Assembly (NCBI GenBank): GCA_002286855.1
Contig: NRSV01000001.1
Span: 62,001 to 126,000, forward strand
Origin: Bipolaris cookei
Taxonomy: Eukaryota; Ascomycota; Dothideomycetes; Pleosporales; Pleosporaceae
Direction: 5' to 3'
DNA: 64,000 nucleotides
The position numbers and the translations under genes were made by a program. Shown in pieces: positions 9,812-21,100 of this stretch (the first letter of the stretch is position 1; the number at the start of each line of letters is the position of its first letter). The notes under the pieces were generated by a model. It was given only the letters and a program-made list of their open reading frames with translations. It searched no databases and was not told where the DNA came from.

Positions 9812-11855
9812 TCACTCGAGCAAAAATTCCCAAAGCCCCTCCCCATTAACAAAATCACCCCAAATAATATTGACAAGCCAGTAATCGCGCCTCAACTCAC
9901 CCAGCAGCGTACTCGTCGCACTCCGCGGCGGATAAATCCTTTGCCACTCTCGCCAAATACTAAATGCCTCATCGAGCCAGCTTCTAAAACTCACAGCCTC
10001 GATGATCGTTGGGGTAACGATTTCCTTGCCCGCAAACGTGCCCCAGGTAACGGGGTTTACGCCGTCCTCCTGGCTGGCTTCAAAGTCGCCCGCGGCGTTG
10101 CCGGCGAAATATGTGATTTGATCATGAGTATCGAGTTTTGGTTGCAAGGCGGCGAACTCCGAGGCGGGGATGAAGAATTCGACAAAGGGTTTTTGGAAGA
10201 CATAGCCGTTCTTGGGGCCCCAGCCGAAGACTGGGTCCGTGGACTTGACGCCGTTGACGGCGGGTTGCGAGGCGACGGTCCACCAGCCTTTGGCGTTCAG
10301 AGCGAGCAGTTGCTTGCTGATGGTTAGGGTTTCTGGTGATAGGCCCTGTTCGCTCCACGGTATAGCTTCGAGGTCTCCTTCGATGTGGCGGCGGAACAGT
10401 GTCGAGATATCGTTCTTCTCAACGGGGTGCCCCCAGAGCTTAAGCGCTTGTGGAGTAGAGACATGCAGTGTTGGACCGTAACCATCAATCTCACCAAACG
10501 CAGGCGAGCGTGCGTCACCCCATCGACCGTTAGGGAAGTCGTCCCATGTTGCTTCACGGCCCAGGGAACCCTCCCCTTCTGAAATCGCTAGGGTATTCGC
10601 GCGAGTGTTGATTGGCCCTCGCGGGATTCCAGCCTCCTCTTCAGTTGCTTCATACGAAGGATTACTCGACCGGGCAGCAGAAACATGCGACACTATCACT
10701 CTGTTACGCGGACCAGAGTTGACAGCTGATGATCGACGTCGGTGGGGCATGATGCCGTTAGGTGGCGGCTCCAAATTGATGGCGGGCGTTGTCTCGACAA
10801 TGACCTCATCGTCATCAATCAATGTGCTGGGAATGAGTTTTGTATCTTCCAGTATATGCGACACAGCCTTCTCCAAATTTAGCGTGTAAAAATGGAAACC
10901 CCTCCTGCATGTGTCCGGCCGCGCCTTGATGTGCTCTACTATCTCGTCCATGATCTGAACACCGACTTGCTTGACCAACTCATCGTCGCTCTTCACCATG
11001 TCCAACCGTGCAAGTATGTCTGTGGGTAGCTTTGCATGCGAAAGTTTGGTTGTTCGAAGCAAGATTTTATACGATTGGATTGGCATCAACCCTGGAATTA
11101 TGGGTATCGTCTTGAACACTCCACTTTCATGCTCCCTTAGCATCTTCTCATACTTGTCGTAAGCTTCAACATCATAAAACAGCTGGGTCATGATGAAGTC
11201 GGCGCCTGCCTTAGTCTTCTCAACAAGGTACGGTAGATCCGCCACTGGATCTTGGTGCTCGGGGTGGCTCTGGTCTGAATGGCCTTCGGGATACGCAGCA
11301 ACGCCAATGCAAAAGTAGTCACCATATTGCTTCCGAATGTACCTGACAAGATCGACGGCCCATGTAAAGTCCTTATTCGAGTCCTGCTCATGCGGTGTAT
11401 CTTCATCTCTGTACTCTTCACTACGCGGTGCGTCACCCCTCAGGGCCAGGATGTTCCTTATACCTAGCACTTGTGCCTGTTCCAGCGCCTCGTCGATAAG
11501 TTGGCGGTTCATGTTTGTGCACGTCAAATGGAGACATGTTGTGAGGCCTAATTGGCGCTGGCAGATCTCGGCCAGTTCGAGCGACTTTGTGGCTGTGGAC
11601 CCGCCAGCGCCCCATGTGACAGTAACAAAGAGAGGACGAAGGGCCTGTGACATGCGCTCTAGTCGAGTCTGAAGGTTGGCAAAACCCTATATGGCACCAT
11701 TAGTGCCTGTTTTTGCTATTCTGGTATCCGTCCGTTGGCCATGGTCGCGTGCGGCGGGGCAAACTCACCATTGCCGTTTTGGGCGGGAAGAACTCGAGGG
11801 AGAAGTAATTGGTGCCATCAGGCAGCGCGTTGATTTTATCCGTAATCTTCTCCAT
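9812..11855 (-). CDS. Methylenetetrahydrofolate reductase
   Basis: Exon 1 (11855-11769) and exon 2 (11686-9812) are separated by an 82-nt intron, giving 653 residues. The N-terminal TIM-barrel reductase domain (about 1-310) shows FSLEFFPPKT, VTWGAGGST, NILALRGD, and FIMTQLFYD for FAD and folate binding. A linker with a basic RRR stretch follows, then the eukaryotic C-terminal domain (about 370-650) with TWDDFPNGRWGDARSPAFGE. It reduces 5,10-methylene-THF to 5-methyl-THF for methionine synthesis. Fungi usually have two paralogues (Met12 and Met13 types), and I could not decide which this is. A 14-bp palindrome resembling a double Gcn4/CpcA site lies 431 bp upstream of the start. Confidence 0.92.
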
Positions 11856-12421
11856 GGCGAAGAGGGATCGAAGGGTGAGATCCAAAGTGGCGTGGCGGAA
11901 GATGGGGTGTCATGGCTGCAAGTGAGGAAAGAACAAAAAATGAGGGAAAGCGTATCTGGAAGCCGCAGGTGGGGCATCGGATCGACGGTCAGGATCCTTA
12001 GTCGCAATCGGCATATTCATCCCCTCTTGAGTCGCGTTCCCCTGCACGATGGATTGTCGGCAGATTCGCATAGCATAGCCTAGTTCGGAGCCATTGCAGT
12101 ATTGCTTGTAGTCTGCAGCTGACGAGCCGAGTACGAGCCGTTTCCATAAGAAGCAGTGCATGTATGCCTTGTATGACAACCGGAGCGGGGTCCCGAATCT
12201 CAGGAAACGTGCCACTTGACGGTGAAGTATCCAAGTAATGAGCGTCACATATTGCTTATGGCATCATTGACAAGTGTAGATAATCATGACTCGAGTCATA
12301 CATAATGATTCATACAAAAATGCGGTGTTGAAGCATCAGCACTATGTTCTCCATACGCCTTGTCCAAACATTCTTATTGACCTACACCATCACGACTACA
12401 GCCCCGCAATATACCACCAAC
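11856..12421. promoter_or_regulatory. Divergent promoter region between MTHFR and amidohydrolase
   Basis: 566 bp between two start codons facing away from each other. It contains the palindrome at 12286-12299. No gene is seen inside. If the upstream in-frame ATG at 12344 is used for the amidohydrolase, the region shrinks by 78 bp. Confidence 0.5.
12286..12299. promoter_or_regulatory. Perfect palindrome ATGACTCGAGTCAT, candidate bZIP (CpcA/Gcn4-like) site
   Basis: Fourteen bases, self-complementary. Each arm is ATGACTC, the core of the Gcn4/CpcA recognition element, overlapping around CG; the centre is also an E-box (CTCGAG). It lies 123 bp before the amidohydrolase start and 431 bp before the MTHFR start. 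Binding by a bZIP factor is an inference. Confidence 0.4.
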
Positions 12422-13486
12422 ATGTACCACCCACTGCCCCAACGAATCGATGTACACTCTCATTTTCTTCCGCCCTTTTATCGCACTGCCCTAGCCGAGA
12501 ATGGGCACTTGAACCCGGACGGCATGCCCGCCATCCCAGAATGGTCTCTTGAGCGCCATCTTGAGATGATGGCCACGGCCAATGTATCGAGGTCCATCCT
12601 TTCCATATCCTCGCCTGGAACGCACATTGTACCCGGCAAAGATGCATTGGGTAGTGATCTAACGCGCCAATGTAACCACTATGCTGCGCAGCTTAAGAAG
12701 CAGCATCCCGACAAATTTGGCGTGTGGGCCGCGCTACCGTTACCAGATGTCGAAGCTGCATTGGTGGAGATTGAAACGTGCATCGGCGAAGGGGCAGAGG
12801 GCTTCGGGCTAATGACCAACTACCATGGGAATTATGTCGGTGAAAAAGCGCTGGATCGCGTCTTTGACAAACTCAACCAAATCGACGCAACCGTCTTTAT
12901 TCACCCTACAAAACCATGCATAAAGCATGGCAATGCGACATCGACTGCGCAGACCACTGACGCGCTGCCCTTTGGTGACCAGTACCCTATTCCCATTTTT
13001 GAATTCTTCTTCGATACCGCGCGCGCCGTCATCAACCTTTTCAGCACAGGGACTGTGGATCGCTGCCCGAACATCAAGTTTATCATTCCGCATTCTGGAG
13101 GTGCCTTGCCACCACTGATGACGCGCTTCATTCAGTTTTCCAGTGTGGTGCCTGGTGGGAGGGTGTTGAATGCTTCAACAGTACGACGCCAACTAGAAAC
13201 CCAGTTCTATTTTGATCTAGCTGGCTTCGCCTTTGACGGAGAAAGTGGTGGGAACGGACAGCTGAAAGCGTTCGTCGAAGGGTTCAACATTTCGCACAAT
13301 CAGCTGCTGTATGGGAGCGACTTTCCTTTTACGCAAACGCAGTTCGTCAAGTCATTCGCAGATCGGATGAAGGATGGCCTGGAGAATCTCTTCAGTGAAG
13401 AGCAAAGAAATGCGATATATGAAGGTAACGCGGTGAAGCTACTAGAAGAGGGTAATCATGCAAGAATGAGGGTTGAACGGCTCTGA
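12422..13486 (+). CDS. ACMSD-like amidohydrolase/decarboxylase
   Basis: A single exon of 354 residues from MYHPLPQ. An in-frame ATG 78 bp upstream (12344) would add 26 residues without a clear targeting signal. The metal-binding HxH motif sits at the N terminus (DVHSHFLP), with later histidines in FIHPTKP and IIPHSGG and the acidic residue in LLYGSDFPF. These are the zinc ligands of the amidohydrolase-2 family that includes aminocarboxymuconate-semialdehyde decarboxylase and 6-methylsalicylate decarboxylase. The substrate is unknown. No polyketide or other biosynthetic genes lie nearby, so an aromatic-acid catabolic role is as likely as a secondary-metabolite one. Its 3' end faces that of DLD2, 35 bp away. 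Confidence 0.87.
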   Translation: MYHPLPQRIDVHSHFLPPFYRTALAENGHLNPDGMPAIPEWSLERHLEMMATANVSRSILSISSPGTHIVPGKDALGSDLTRQCNHYAAQLKKQHPDKFGVWAALPLPDVEAALVEIETCIGEGAEGFGLMTNYHGNYVGEKALDRVFDKLNQIDATVFIHPTKPCIKHGNATSTAQTTDALPFGDQYPIPIFEFFFDTARAVINLFSTGTVDRCPNIKFIIPHSGGALPPLMTRFIQFSSVVPGGRVLNASTVRRQLETQFYFDLAGFAFDGESGGNGQLKAFVEGFNISHNQLLYGSDFPFTQTQFVKSFADRMKDGLENLFSEEQRNAIYEGNAVKLLEEGNHARMRVERL

Positions 13487-13521
13487 GAGCCGAATACAAT
13501 AATTTTTTTTCGTAGCAACTT

Positions 13522-15349
13522 TTATATATACTTGTAGGGGTTCATGATACCGTTCTGATTCAATGTTAGTCTGCAGCCAAAGAGGATCCATGCGGGTACC
13601 ACTTACAGGATCGTAGAGATCTTTGATCTGCTTCATCAATTTGATCATGGTCTCACTCTTACTGTAGCCAATGTACGGCTTCTTGGTCACACCCAAACCA
13701 TGCTCGGCACTAATGCTGCCATTTCGCTTTTGTACCCACTCGTATACAAAAGGCTCAAGCTTCTTCTCCACAGTCTTGTCAAACTTCCTTACTGGGATGT
13801 TCAGATGCAGGTTGGCATCGCCCATGTGGCCGTATCCTACAACATCAACAACTGGGTGCGTAGGATCACTACCGAGAAGGCCAGCCTCGGTCAAGCGGTC
13901 GCGCGTCTCATTGACCAGGTCGTAGAGCTCTGCAATTGGTATCGACAAGTCGTACTTGTAGACACCACCGTCATGGCCAAGGCACTCGGTAATGCCTTCG
14001 CGCCACGACCATAGTTCCTGAATTTGGGTTTGGTCTTGAGCGAGAACACCGTCCGAGACGACCTCAGTTTCCATGACGTGCTCTAGGAAAGATTGCAATT
14101 TCTTCGAGGAATTAGCGGCGACTGTATATTTGAAGGAAGGTAGAATGCCTTACCTCACTGTCATGGTCTGAATTGGAGCCACTGGTCTCGATCAAGCAGT
14201 AGAAAGGATGTTCGCCTTCGAGTGGCATCTTCTTACCAGTTACCCTGTTTACTAGCTTTTGTGTCCGTCCGTCCATTAGCTCGAAAGCTGACAGGATCTC
14301 AGAAAGGTGACTTTTGGCCTCAATGTATGCTTTTTGGACCTTCTCGTAGCTTTCGAGGCCAAAGTATGCGACGTTGACTGCGGGTGACCTTCGAGGACAG
14401 ATGATTGAAACTTTTGTGATGATGCCAATTGTACCCTCTCCGCCAATGAAAAGCTGCTTCAGGTCATATCCAGTGTTGTTCTTACGAAGGGTGGAAAGGT
14501 CGTCCACAATAGTGCCATCTGGAAGTACCGCCTCAAGACCTAGTACATTCCCGTGGAAGCTGCCATAACGCAACAAGCGGAGACCACCAGCATTGGTTGC
14601 GACATTACCGCCGATGTAACATGATCCTTTGGCACCGAGATCCAGTGGAAAGATGTGGTTCTTCTCGGCAAGAAAGTTGTCGGCATTCTCCAATATGACA
14701 CCAGCATCAGCGACTAGGATACCAGACACTTCATCGAAGGACCTAATTTGGTTCATCTTCTGCATGTTGATAACAATCTCGTCGAAAACCGGCACAGATC
14801 CGCCGACAAGGCCAGTGTTACCACCCTGTGGAACTACGGCAAGCATATTGTCATTGCAGTACTTGAGGATTTTGCTAACTTCTTCAGTGGAGCTGGGCTT
14901 TAGAACTAGTTTGGTGTGGCCTCGGAACTTGCGCATCCAGTCACTGTTGAAAGGCTCGATATCCTGCGATGCATCTTTTGAAACACCATCGATGACAGCC
15001 GACTCTGAGCCCAGCAGAGTTTTGAAATAATTCACATGCTCTTCGCTCAGCTTAGTGAATTTTGTGTCACGTTGGAGATGGGGGTACCTGACCGGCTTAG
15101 CGAAGTTTGAAATCTTTGCGCAAAGGTGAAGGCTTACGACTCCGAGGTGTATTTGATTGCTTTTGAGGGCGCCGTTGGGCCCTTGACGCCACCGTGCTCG
15201 TCAGGTTGGTGAGGCTCCGAAGTCGCTGACGAGGTACCGGTCCAACGAATTTGACTTGATAGTCGCAAACACTGGTAGCGCGGTGATGCACTCGAAGAGA
15301 GTGCAGTTCGCCGCAGCGTCGACGATACCAAGCGCGCTGAAGAAGCCAT
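13522..15349 (-). CDS. DLD2: Mitochondrial D-lactate / D-2-hydroxyglutarate dehydrogenase (FAD)
   Basis: Four exons (15349-15138, 15087-14154, 14101-13607, 13554-13522) with introns of 50-52 nt give 557 residues. The N terminus (MASSARLVSSTLRRTALSSS) is rich in Arg and Ser and fits a mitochondrial presequence. The FAD-binding PCMH fold carries PQGGNTGLVGGSVP and GGNVATNAGGLR. The C-terminal FAD-oxidase domain has GYGHMGDANLHLN and SAEHGLG, and the protein ends DPNGIMNPYKY as in this family. It oxidises D-2-hydroxyacids. The similarity pattern fits D2HGDH/Dld2 better than Dld1, but specificity is inferred. The last exon is only 33 nt. It is divergent from the proteasome gene, with 267 bp between start codons. 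Confidence 0.92.
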
Positions 15350-15616
15350 GGTAATTAGTGATGAAGAAAAAGCGAATTGTTCCCATGTCGCCTTCGGTGA
15401 TATCTAACAAGGATGACATAAGAGGAAACAGAACGCACGTGCCATAATCCTTGGCGTCGTTTAGGCAGGAGCATCGACGCGGCCAGCTCTGGAGCTCCCG
15501 CGAGCAGCTTGTCGCCTGTAACAACTTCCTGCCCCGCCTTCCCGCTGTTAAGTCTCACCGGCGAATTCTAGAGATAGAATAAGAAGCCCAAACCGCAGCA
15601 CACAGATTACTCCACA

Positions 15617-16590
15617 ATGGCGTCCGGTTACGATCGAGCTCTCTCCGGTATGAACATATGCCGCTTGGAGTTTGATGGTTTAGCTAACGGTGCCAGTCTT
15701 CAGTCCTGACGGTCATGTCTTCCAGGTCGAATATGCGTTGGAGGCTGTCAAGCGAGGTGAGCAGTGGCTGCAAAAGGAGTTGCAAAGGCAAAGACTGATT
15801 TGCTCCAGGAACATGCGCTGTTGGTGTCAAAGGCTCAGACATAGTGGTACTTGGATGTGAAAAGCGATCAGCAATGAAGCTGCAAGATACCCGGATCACT
15901 CCCTCGAAGATCTGCCTCGTCGATACCCACGTCGCTCTCGCTTTCGCTGGACTCAACGCCGATGCCCGCATCTTGGTCGACAAGGCCCGCCTTGAAGCAC
16001 AATCACATCGCCTCACCGTCGAAGACCCTGTATCAATAGAGTACATTACAAAGTACGTTGCCGGTGTGCAGCAGAGGTACACGCAGAGTGGTGGTGTCCG
16101 TCCGTTCGGCATCAGCACGCTCATAGTCGGCTTCGACCCCAACGACAAGACCCCGCGCCTGTACCAGACGGAGCCCTCTGGCATCTACTCAGCATGGTAT
16201 GTTGATTGATCCGGCCCGGACATTTAATTGCGCTAACACAGTGACAGGAAAGCGAATGCGATTGGCCGATCAAGTAAGACAGTCCGCGAGTTTCTCGAAC
16301 GCAACCACAAGGAAGGCATGGACAGGGAGGAAACAATCAAGCTCACAGTCAAGTCACTCTTGGAGGTTGTACAGACAGGCGCAAAGAACATTGAGATTGC
16401 CATCATGGCGCCTGGCAAGCCGATTGAAATGTTGCCGGTCGAGGACATTGAGAAGTACGTGGACAACATCAACACGGAGAAGCAAGAGGAGGCGGCAAAC
16501 AGGAGGCCCGGAAGGCAACCTGGCACTGGACAGGCAACTATCCTGACCCGCCAGACTCCAGGCGAGGGCTCCGGAGCTGGTGGAGCGTAG
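15617..16590 (+). CDS. PRE6: 20S proteasome subunit alpha-4 (Pre6/PSMA7)
   Basis: Four exons (15617-15647, 15697-15756, 15809-16196, 16248-16590) with introns of 49-52 nt give 273 residues. The alpha-subunit N-terminal signature YDRALSVFSPDGHVFQVEYA is followed by EAVKRGT, then the Ntn-hydrolase fold with GVRPFGIS and YQTEPSGIYSAWKANAIGR. These features match alpha-4 among the seven alpha types. It is a structural subunit of the outer proteasome ring, in nucleus and cytosol. The C-terminal tail (NRRPGRQPGTGQATILTRQ...) is Gly/Pro-rich and variable in this subunit. It shares a short divergent promoter with DLD2. Confidence 0.93.
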
Positions 16591-16847
16591 AGGGATACGG
16601 ATAACGAGTGATGGCGAAAAGGGCATGAATGACATTGGTATGGTAGAAGGTTAGACTTGATGAACCTGTCTAGTACAGATGACGACGAGCTATTGCCCAT
16701 GCAGAGCATATATGTAGCATGTGATGATGCATTTCTGTTTGCCCAGTCCCCCGCTCGGTGCGTGATGGTGTTTTGTGGCGTAGTGATTGTGGCGCTGATT
16801 GCAGCTTGTGTTTGCCGTGGTGGTGATTGGGGTGGAGAGGGTGATGC

Positions 16848-17452
16848 TCAGCCCAGCTTGTAGGAAGCCTCTTTGACATCGAAGATACTGGGCAGCTGCT
16901 CGCTACGGACACGGTCGTCCTTCAACATCCTGGACAGCGGGTTAGATAAGGGGGCCATGGGTCAGCGGGGGGGGACATGCCTCGAGTCCTTGCGCACGTC
17001 TTCGCCCTCTACCTGCAGTGAAGCCTTGGGGGTCTTAGCCTCGAGGACGAAGTGGTTGTCGCAATGCGGGCAGTATTCGTCGCTGCGGCTCGTCAGCCCA
17101 TGTGCCCAGGTGGAGGAAGGCTTTGGTGTACTCACGCATCCTCGAACTCGCGCGCATCCTTGCGAAAGGCCTTTTTGCACTTTTTGCAGATGAAGGTCAT
17201 GTCAAAGGTCTGCATGAGCGGGTGGTTGGACTGCTCCTCGTGGCACTGTGCGCAGTCGAACCATTTTTTGCCTGGTCACTCCTGGTCAGCAAAGACAAGT
17301 CGTCGCTGATCGTCATAGTAGCGTATTTAACATACAGCAGGGGGAGCGGATGGAGACCTGGGCGTTGAGGATGTGTTTGCTACATGGACCATGGGCGTCA
17401 GCGGGCTGGTGGCGGAGGTGGCGGCGGAGGAGAGAGGGGCTCGTTACCACAT
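16848..17452 (-). CDS. Small CHY zinc-finger protein
   Basis: Five exons (17452-17448, 17379-17336, 17271-17136, 17082-16981, 16929-16848) give a 122-residue protein that closes exactly in frame. It begins MCKHILNAQVSIRSPCCKKW and continues with FDCAQCHEE, FICKKCKKAFRKD and DEYCPHCDNHFVLEAKTP, the Cys/His array of CHY-type zinc fingers (Hot13-related small fungal proteins). Two features are odd. The first coding exon is only 5 nt (ATGTG). The last intron (16930-16980) would start GC rather than GT (AG|GCATGT...CCAG). Both are deduced from reading-frame continuity and family resemblance. Function is unproven; Hot13 relatives handle zinc on intermembrane-space proteins. It is convergent with PRE6 and 705 bp from the divergent 5-phosphatase gene. 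Confidence 0.82.
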
Positions 17453-18157
17453 GGCGGGCGAGGGGGAGGGCCAGCAAATGTCAATGTACAGTAGTAGTAT
17501 GAAGTATGGACGTGTGTAGAGGTTGGATGCAGGCTGTGCTAGTCTGGCGTGTGCGAGGCTCGTCGGTCATTCGCCCGGTGCCTGATGATCGCCTGGCCGG
17601 GGCGGTGGTGTGCATGTGCGGTGCAGGGTTCCGGGGCAGGGCGCTGGCGGTTCCTGGGCGCGGGTGCGAGGGTGGCATAGTGCCATTGCCATGGTGGAGC
17701 ATGGCCGGCCGTGACATGACGAGGCCACAGACACGCACACGCACGACGACATCCACACCGACACCGCCCTGAGTCGACAGCCCTGCCCTGCCCCAACAAC
17801 ATGGCCAGCGCCCGCCAGCTCGCCAGATGACTGCGCCGTTTGTTGCTGAAACAATCTCACACCCCCGGCCGGCGCCCGTGTTGTTCCTTGTCGCCGAAGG
17901 ACAGTGTACGCGTCTCCACTAGGGAGCCCTACGGGCAGCCTGCCTGGCCTTTGGGCCTCGACATAAACACACCAGACAACTGCTTCTGCCTCTGCCTTGC
18001 CCACGCCCGCTGTCGCTGCATGGTGTCCACCACCGCCAAATGGGAAGCCGTCCTTGGTCGTCAATGAACATCTATAGGATTCCCTCTGGTGCCGGCTGAC
18101 GACAAAGTCTCTCCCCCCCACCACCAACACACCCAACAAAGCACACGCCATCCCGCC
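17453..18157. other. Divergent intergenic region, GC-rich
   Basis: 705 bp between the CHY gene and the 5-phosphatase gene. It is GC-rich and crossed by long spurious frames on both strands that share no domain. It presumably holds both promoters. Confidence 0.45.
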
Positions 18158-21100
18158 ATGGACAACCCACCAGAAGAGAATATGGATGGCTCGTCCATTG
18201 TAAGCCTGCTCGCACATACAACATCTTATAGGAGAAAGAACCCCATCCACTGACCCCGACCATAGAAGCCTGTTTCCTCTTTGCGCGCCCAATTCGAGAA
18301 CCTACTCAGTAGCAACAAGTCGTCATCTTCGCTGCCCGCCGCCCGTCAGCGCTCTCCCGGTGCTACTGATCGCCTTCCCGCGCCCGACGACAACCGAAGG
18401 TCAGATGGGCGCATATCTCTCGACATACCCAGGGAGCATGTTTCCCACAGCTCCCTCAGCGTGGCCGACTACAGCGGCTCCGGCTCCGTGACGCCGCGGT
18501 CCAACACACTTGGGCGCATACCCTGGAATAGCAGTGGGAAGCCACGACCCACGTCCATGATGGCCTTCTCCCCCTCACCCCCCAGATCACCCACCAATTC
18601 GCCGCCCAAAGTCCTTGTCCAGTCTCCAAAACCTTCCCCCAAACTCGGACCCGCATCGCACATTTATGCGCCGCAGCCCTCGCGACCGACCCCTCAGGCC
18701 GTTCTGGAGTCTTCCAACGGCTCAAACCGCATCAACGATCCGCAAAAGAGCGACCGCCCGACAGCGTCTGCGCCCCCAGTGCCTCCTCCTGTAAACCGGG
18801 CTGGGAAACCCAAGATAGCCCCAAAGTCGCATTCGGTGGACACGGCGGCACGCGCGAATCTGGCGCCAGAGGCCACATCAGATGCCGTTGACCTATCTCC
18901 CTTCAGCACACCACCCAGTAGCAGCGGGGAGAGCGCCAAGGGCGAGTCACCGTACGTCAGCTCGGGCTTCCCCAAGCCCAAGACGAATTCGACAAACAAC
19001 GGATACTTTCCACCTTCTCCGGTGCATCCTGCCGTGGCTGAAAAGCTATCTTCCCTCGAGTCTCGCCCAACAGGAAAGCAACCAATGAAGAAGGCTGCAC
19101 CACCGCCATTGCCAAGTGAAGTGCCAGACGACCGCCCTACACTACCCATTCGGAGAGAAAAGGACAACTTTGATTTGCGCAAGAGTGTGCAAATCCAAAG
19201 AGCGACTCCACCAGAGTTGCCTGTGCGCCGCTCTCTTGATCAATCCCGCCCTGCTCAGATAGGACAAGAGACCGATAGCAAATTCAGATTACCTCCGAGG
19301 CGAACAAACACAACTGGCCACTTGTCCAGGAACCCAGCAAAACCTTTAGAACCTCCAAGACCGCCGCCCCCACGAAACTCTGGGGAAATGAGACGACCTT
19401 CTCAGGCAGCGCCAATGCCAGCCTCACAACTATCGCAGCCACACCACTACGACTCCGATGAGGAGGACACGGATGGAGATAAACAGCCAACCACTGCTCT
19501 AACAGAATACCCAGACTCTTCTCAAGCAAACCGTAGACCACCAGTGTTTCCAGACGGCACAACCGGAATCCCCACTGGCTATGAAACTAAACTCTTTGCT
19601 ATCTGTGGCGACTACATATGCACCACAGGATACGTGACGAATGTGTGGAGTATTCTAACCGGACGGTTGCTCATGAGCTTGTCGCATGGCGATACAGTCA
19701 AAGCTACAGCTGTCGCATTCAGACCAGCAAAAGATGTCGAAGATGAAGGAGAGAGGCTATGGCTGGGAACAAACACTGGTGAGATGCTTGAGATTGATAT
19801 TCCCACACAAAGTGTCGTGCATACTAAGACCAATGCACATGCGAGGAGCGTCATTATAAAAATCTTCCGATATGCCTCGGAGATGTGGTCCATGGATGAA
19901 GATGGTGCAATCCACATTTGGCCGGCTGACGAGCTTGGGTGCCCGTCTTTGCAACAAACTCCACATACATTCCGCATTCCTCGCGGCAACACTTTCTCAA
20001 TCGTATCTGGATCGGAACTTTGGGTAGCTTCGGCCAAAGACATCCGAGTCTACTCACGCACCATGGACAATAACCATTTTGTTCAACTGACAGAAGGACC
20101 ACTCTCGCAGCTCAATGTCGGCGATGTGACTTCTGGTGCTATCATCAGCAGTCAGCCTGATCGCATCTACTTTGGCCATGCTGATGGCAAGGTCACAATA
20201 TATGCCAAGAAGACTCTCGAATGCCTTGGGGTCGTCAATGTCAGCGTATACAAGATCAGCTCATTAGTCGGTGTCGGCGATTTCCTCTGGGCTGGCTACA
20301 GCACTGGCATGATCTACGTTTATGACACGAAATCTAATCCCTGGAAGGTTTTAAAGGATTGGAAAGCCCACGACAAGCCAATAGCTGGGATCTTGGCAGA
20401 CCGTACTAGCATTTGGAAGCTCGATAGATTCCAAGTAGCATCCTTAGGGACAGATTCTATGCTGCGCATTTGGGATGGTATGATGAAAGAAGACTGGCTT
20501 GGTAAGCTTACACATGGTTGATTGATCTTTATGCAAATACTGACACAACATAGAAACTCTAATGCAACAGCGCGATTCCGAGTATTGCGAATTCCGAGAA
20601 CTCTCGGCGCGAGTCATGACCTGGAATGCCGGTGCAACCAAGCCTACAACGATCCGTGGCTCAGAAGAAGACCGAAACTTCTTCCGGGAATTACTCGAGC
20701 CTGCAAACCCGCCGGACATTCTGGTGTTTGGTTTCCAGGAGCTGGTAGACTTGGAAGACAAAAAGATAACCGCTAAGAGCATATTCAAGAGAAAGAAACA
20801 CAAGGAGACGTCCGAGAATGAGCACATGTCTCACCAGTACCGAGCATGGAGAGATCACCTTGTGCGTGTCTTGGATGAGCAAGTCCCTAAGCAAAACTAT
20901 GTATTGTTGCATACTGCGAATCTTGTCGGCCTTTTCACTTGCGTCTTTATCAAGGAGTCGGAGCGGGCCAATATTCGCGACGTGTGTGCGGCAGAGATCA
21001 AACTTGGGTTCAGTGGCCGCGTGGGCAACAAAGGCGCTCTTGTTGTGCGCTTCTTCATTGACGATTCTTCGTTGTGTTTTATCAACTGCCATCTAGCGGC

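Noticed and set aside
12422..13486. 6-methylsalicylate/patulin-type cluster suggested by the ACMSD-like decarboxylase
   Set aside because: No polyketide synthase, P450 or transporter lies nearby, and the neighbours are housekeeping genes.
17567..18292. 241-codon minus-strand frame in the CHY/5-phosphatase intergenic region
   Set aside because: GC-rich, Gly/Arg/Cys composition without a domain, and it overlaps the first exon of the 5-phosphatase on the other strand.
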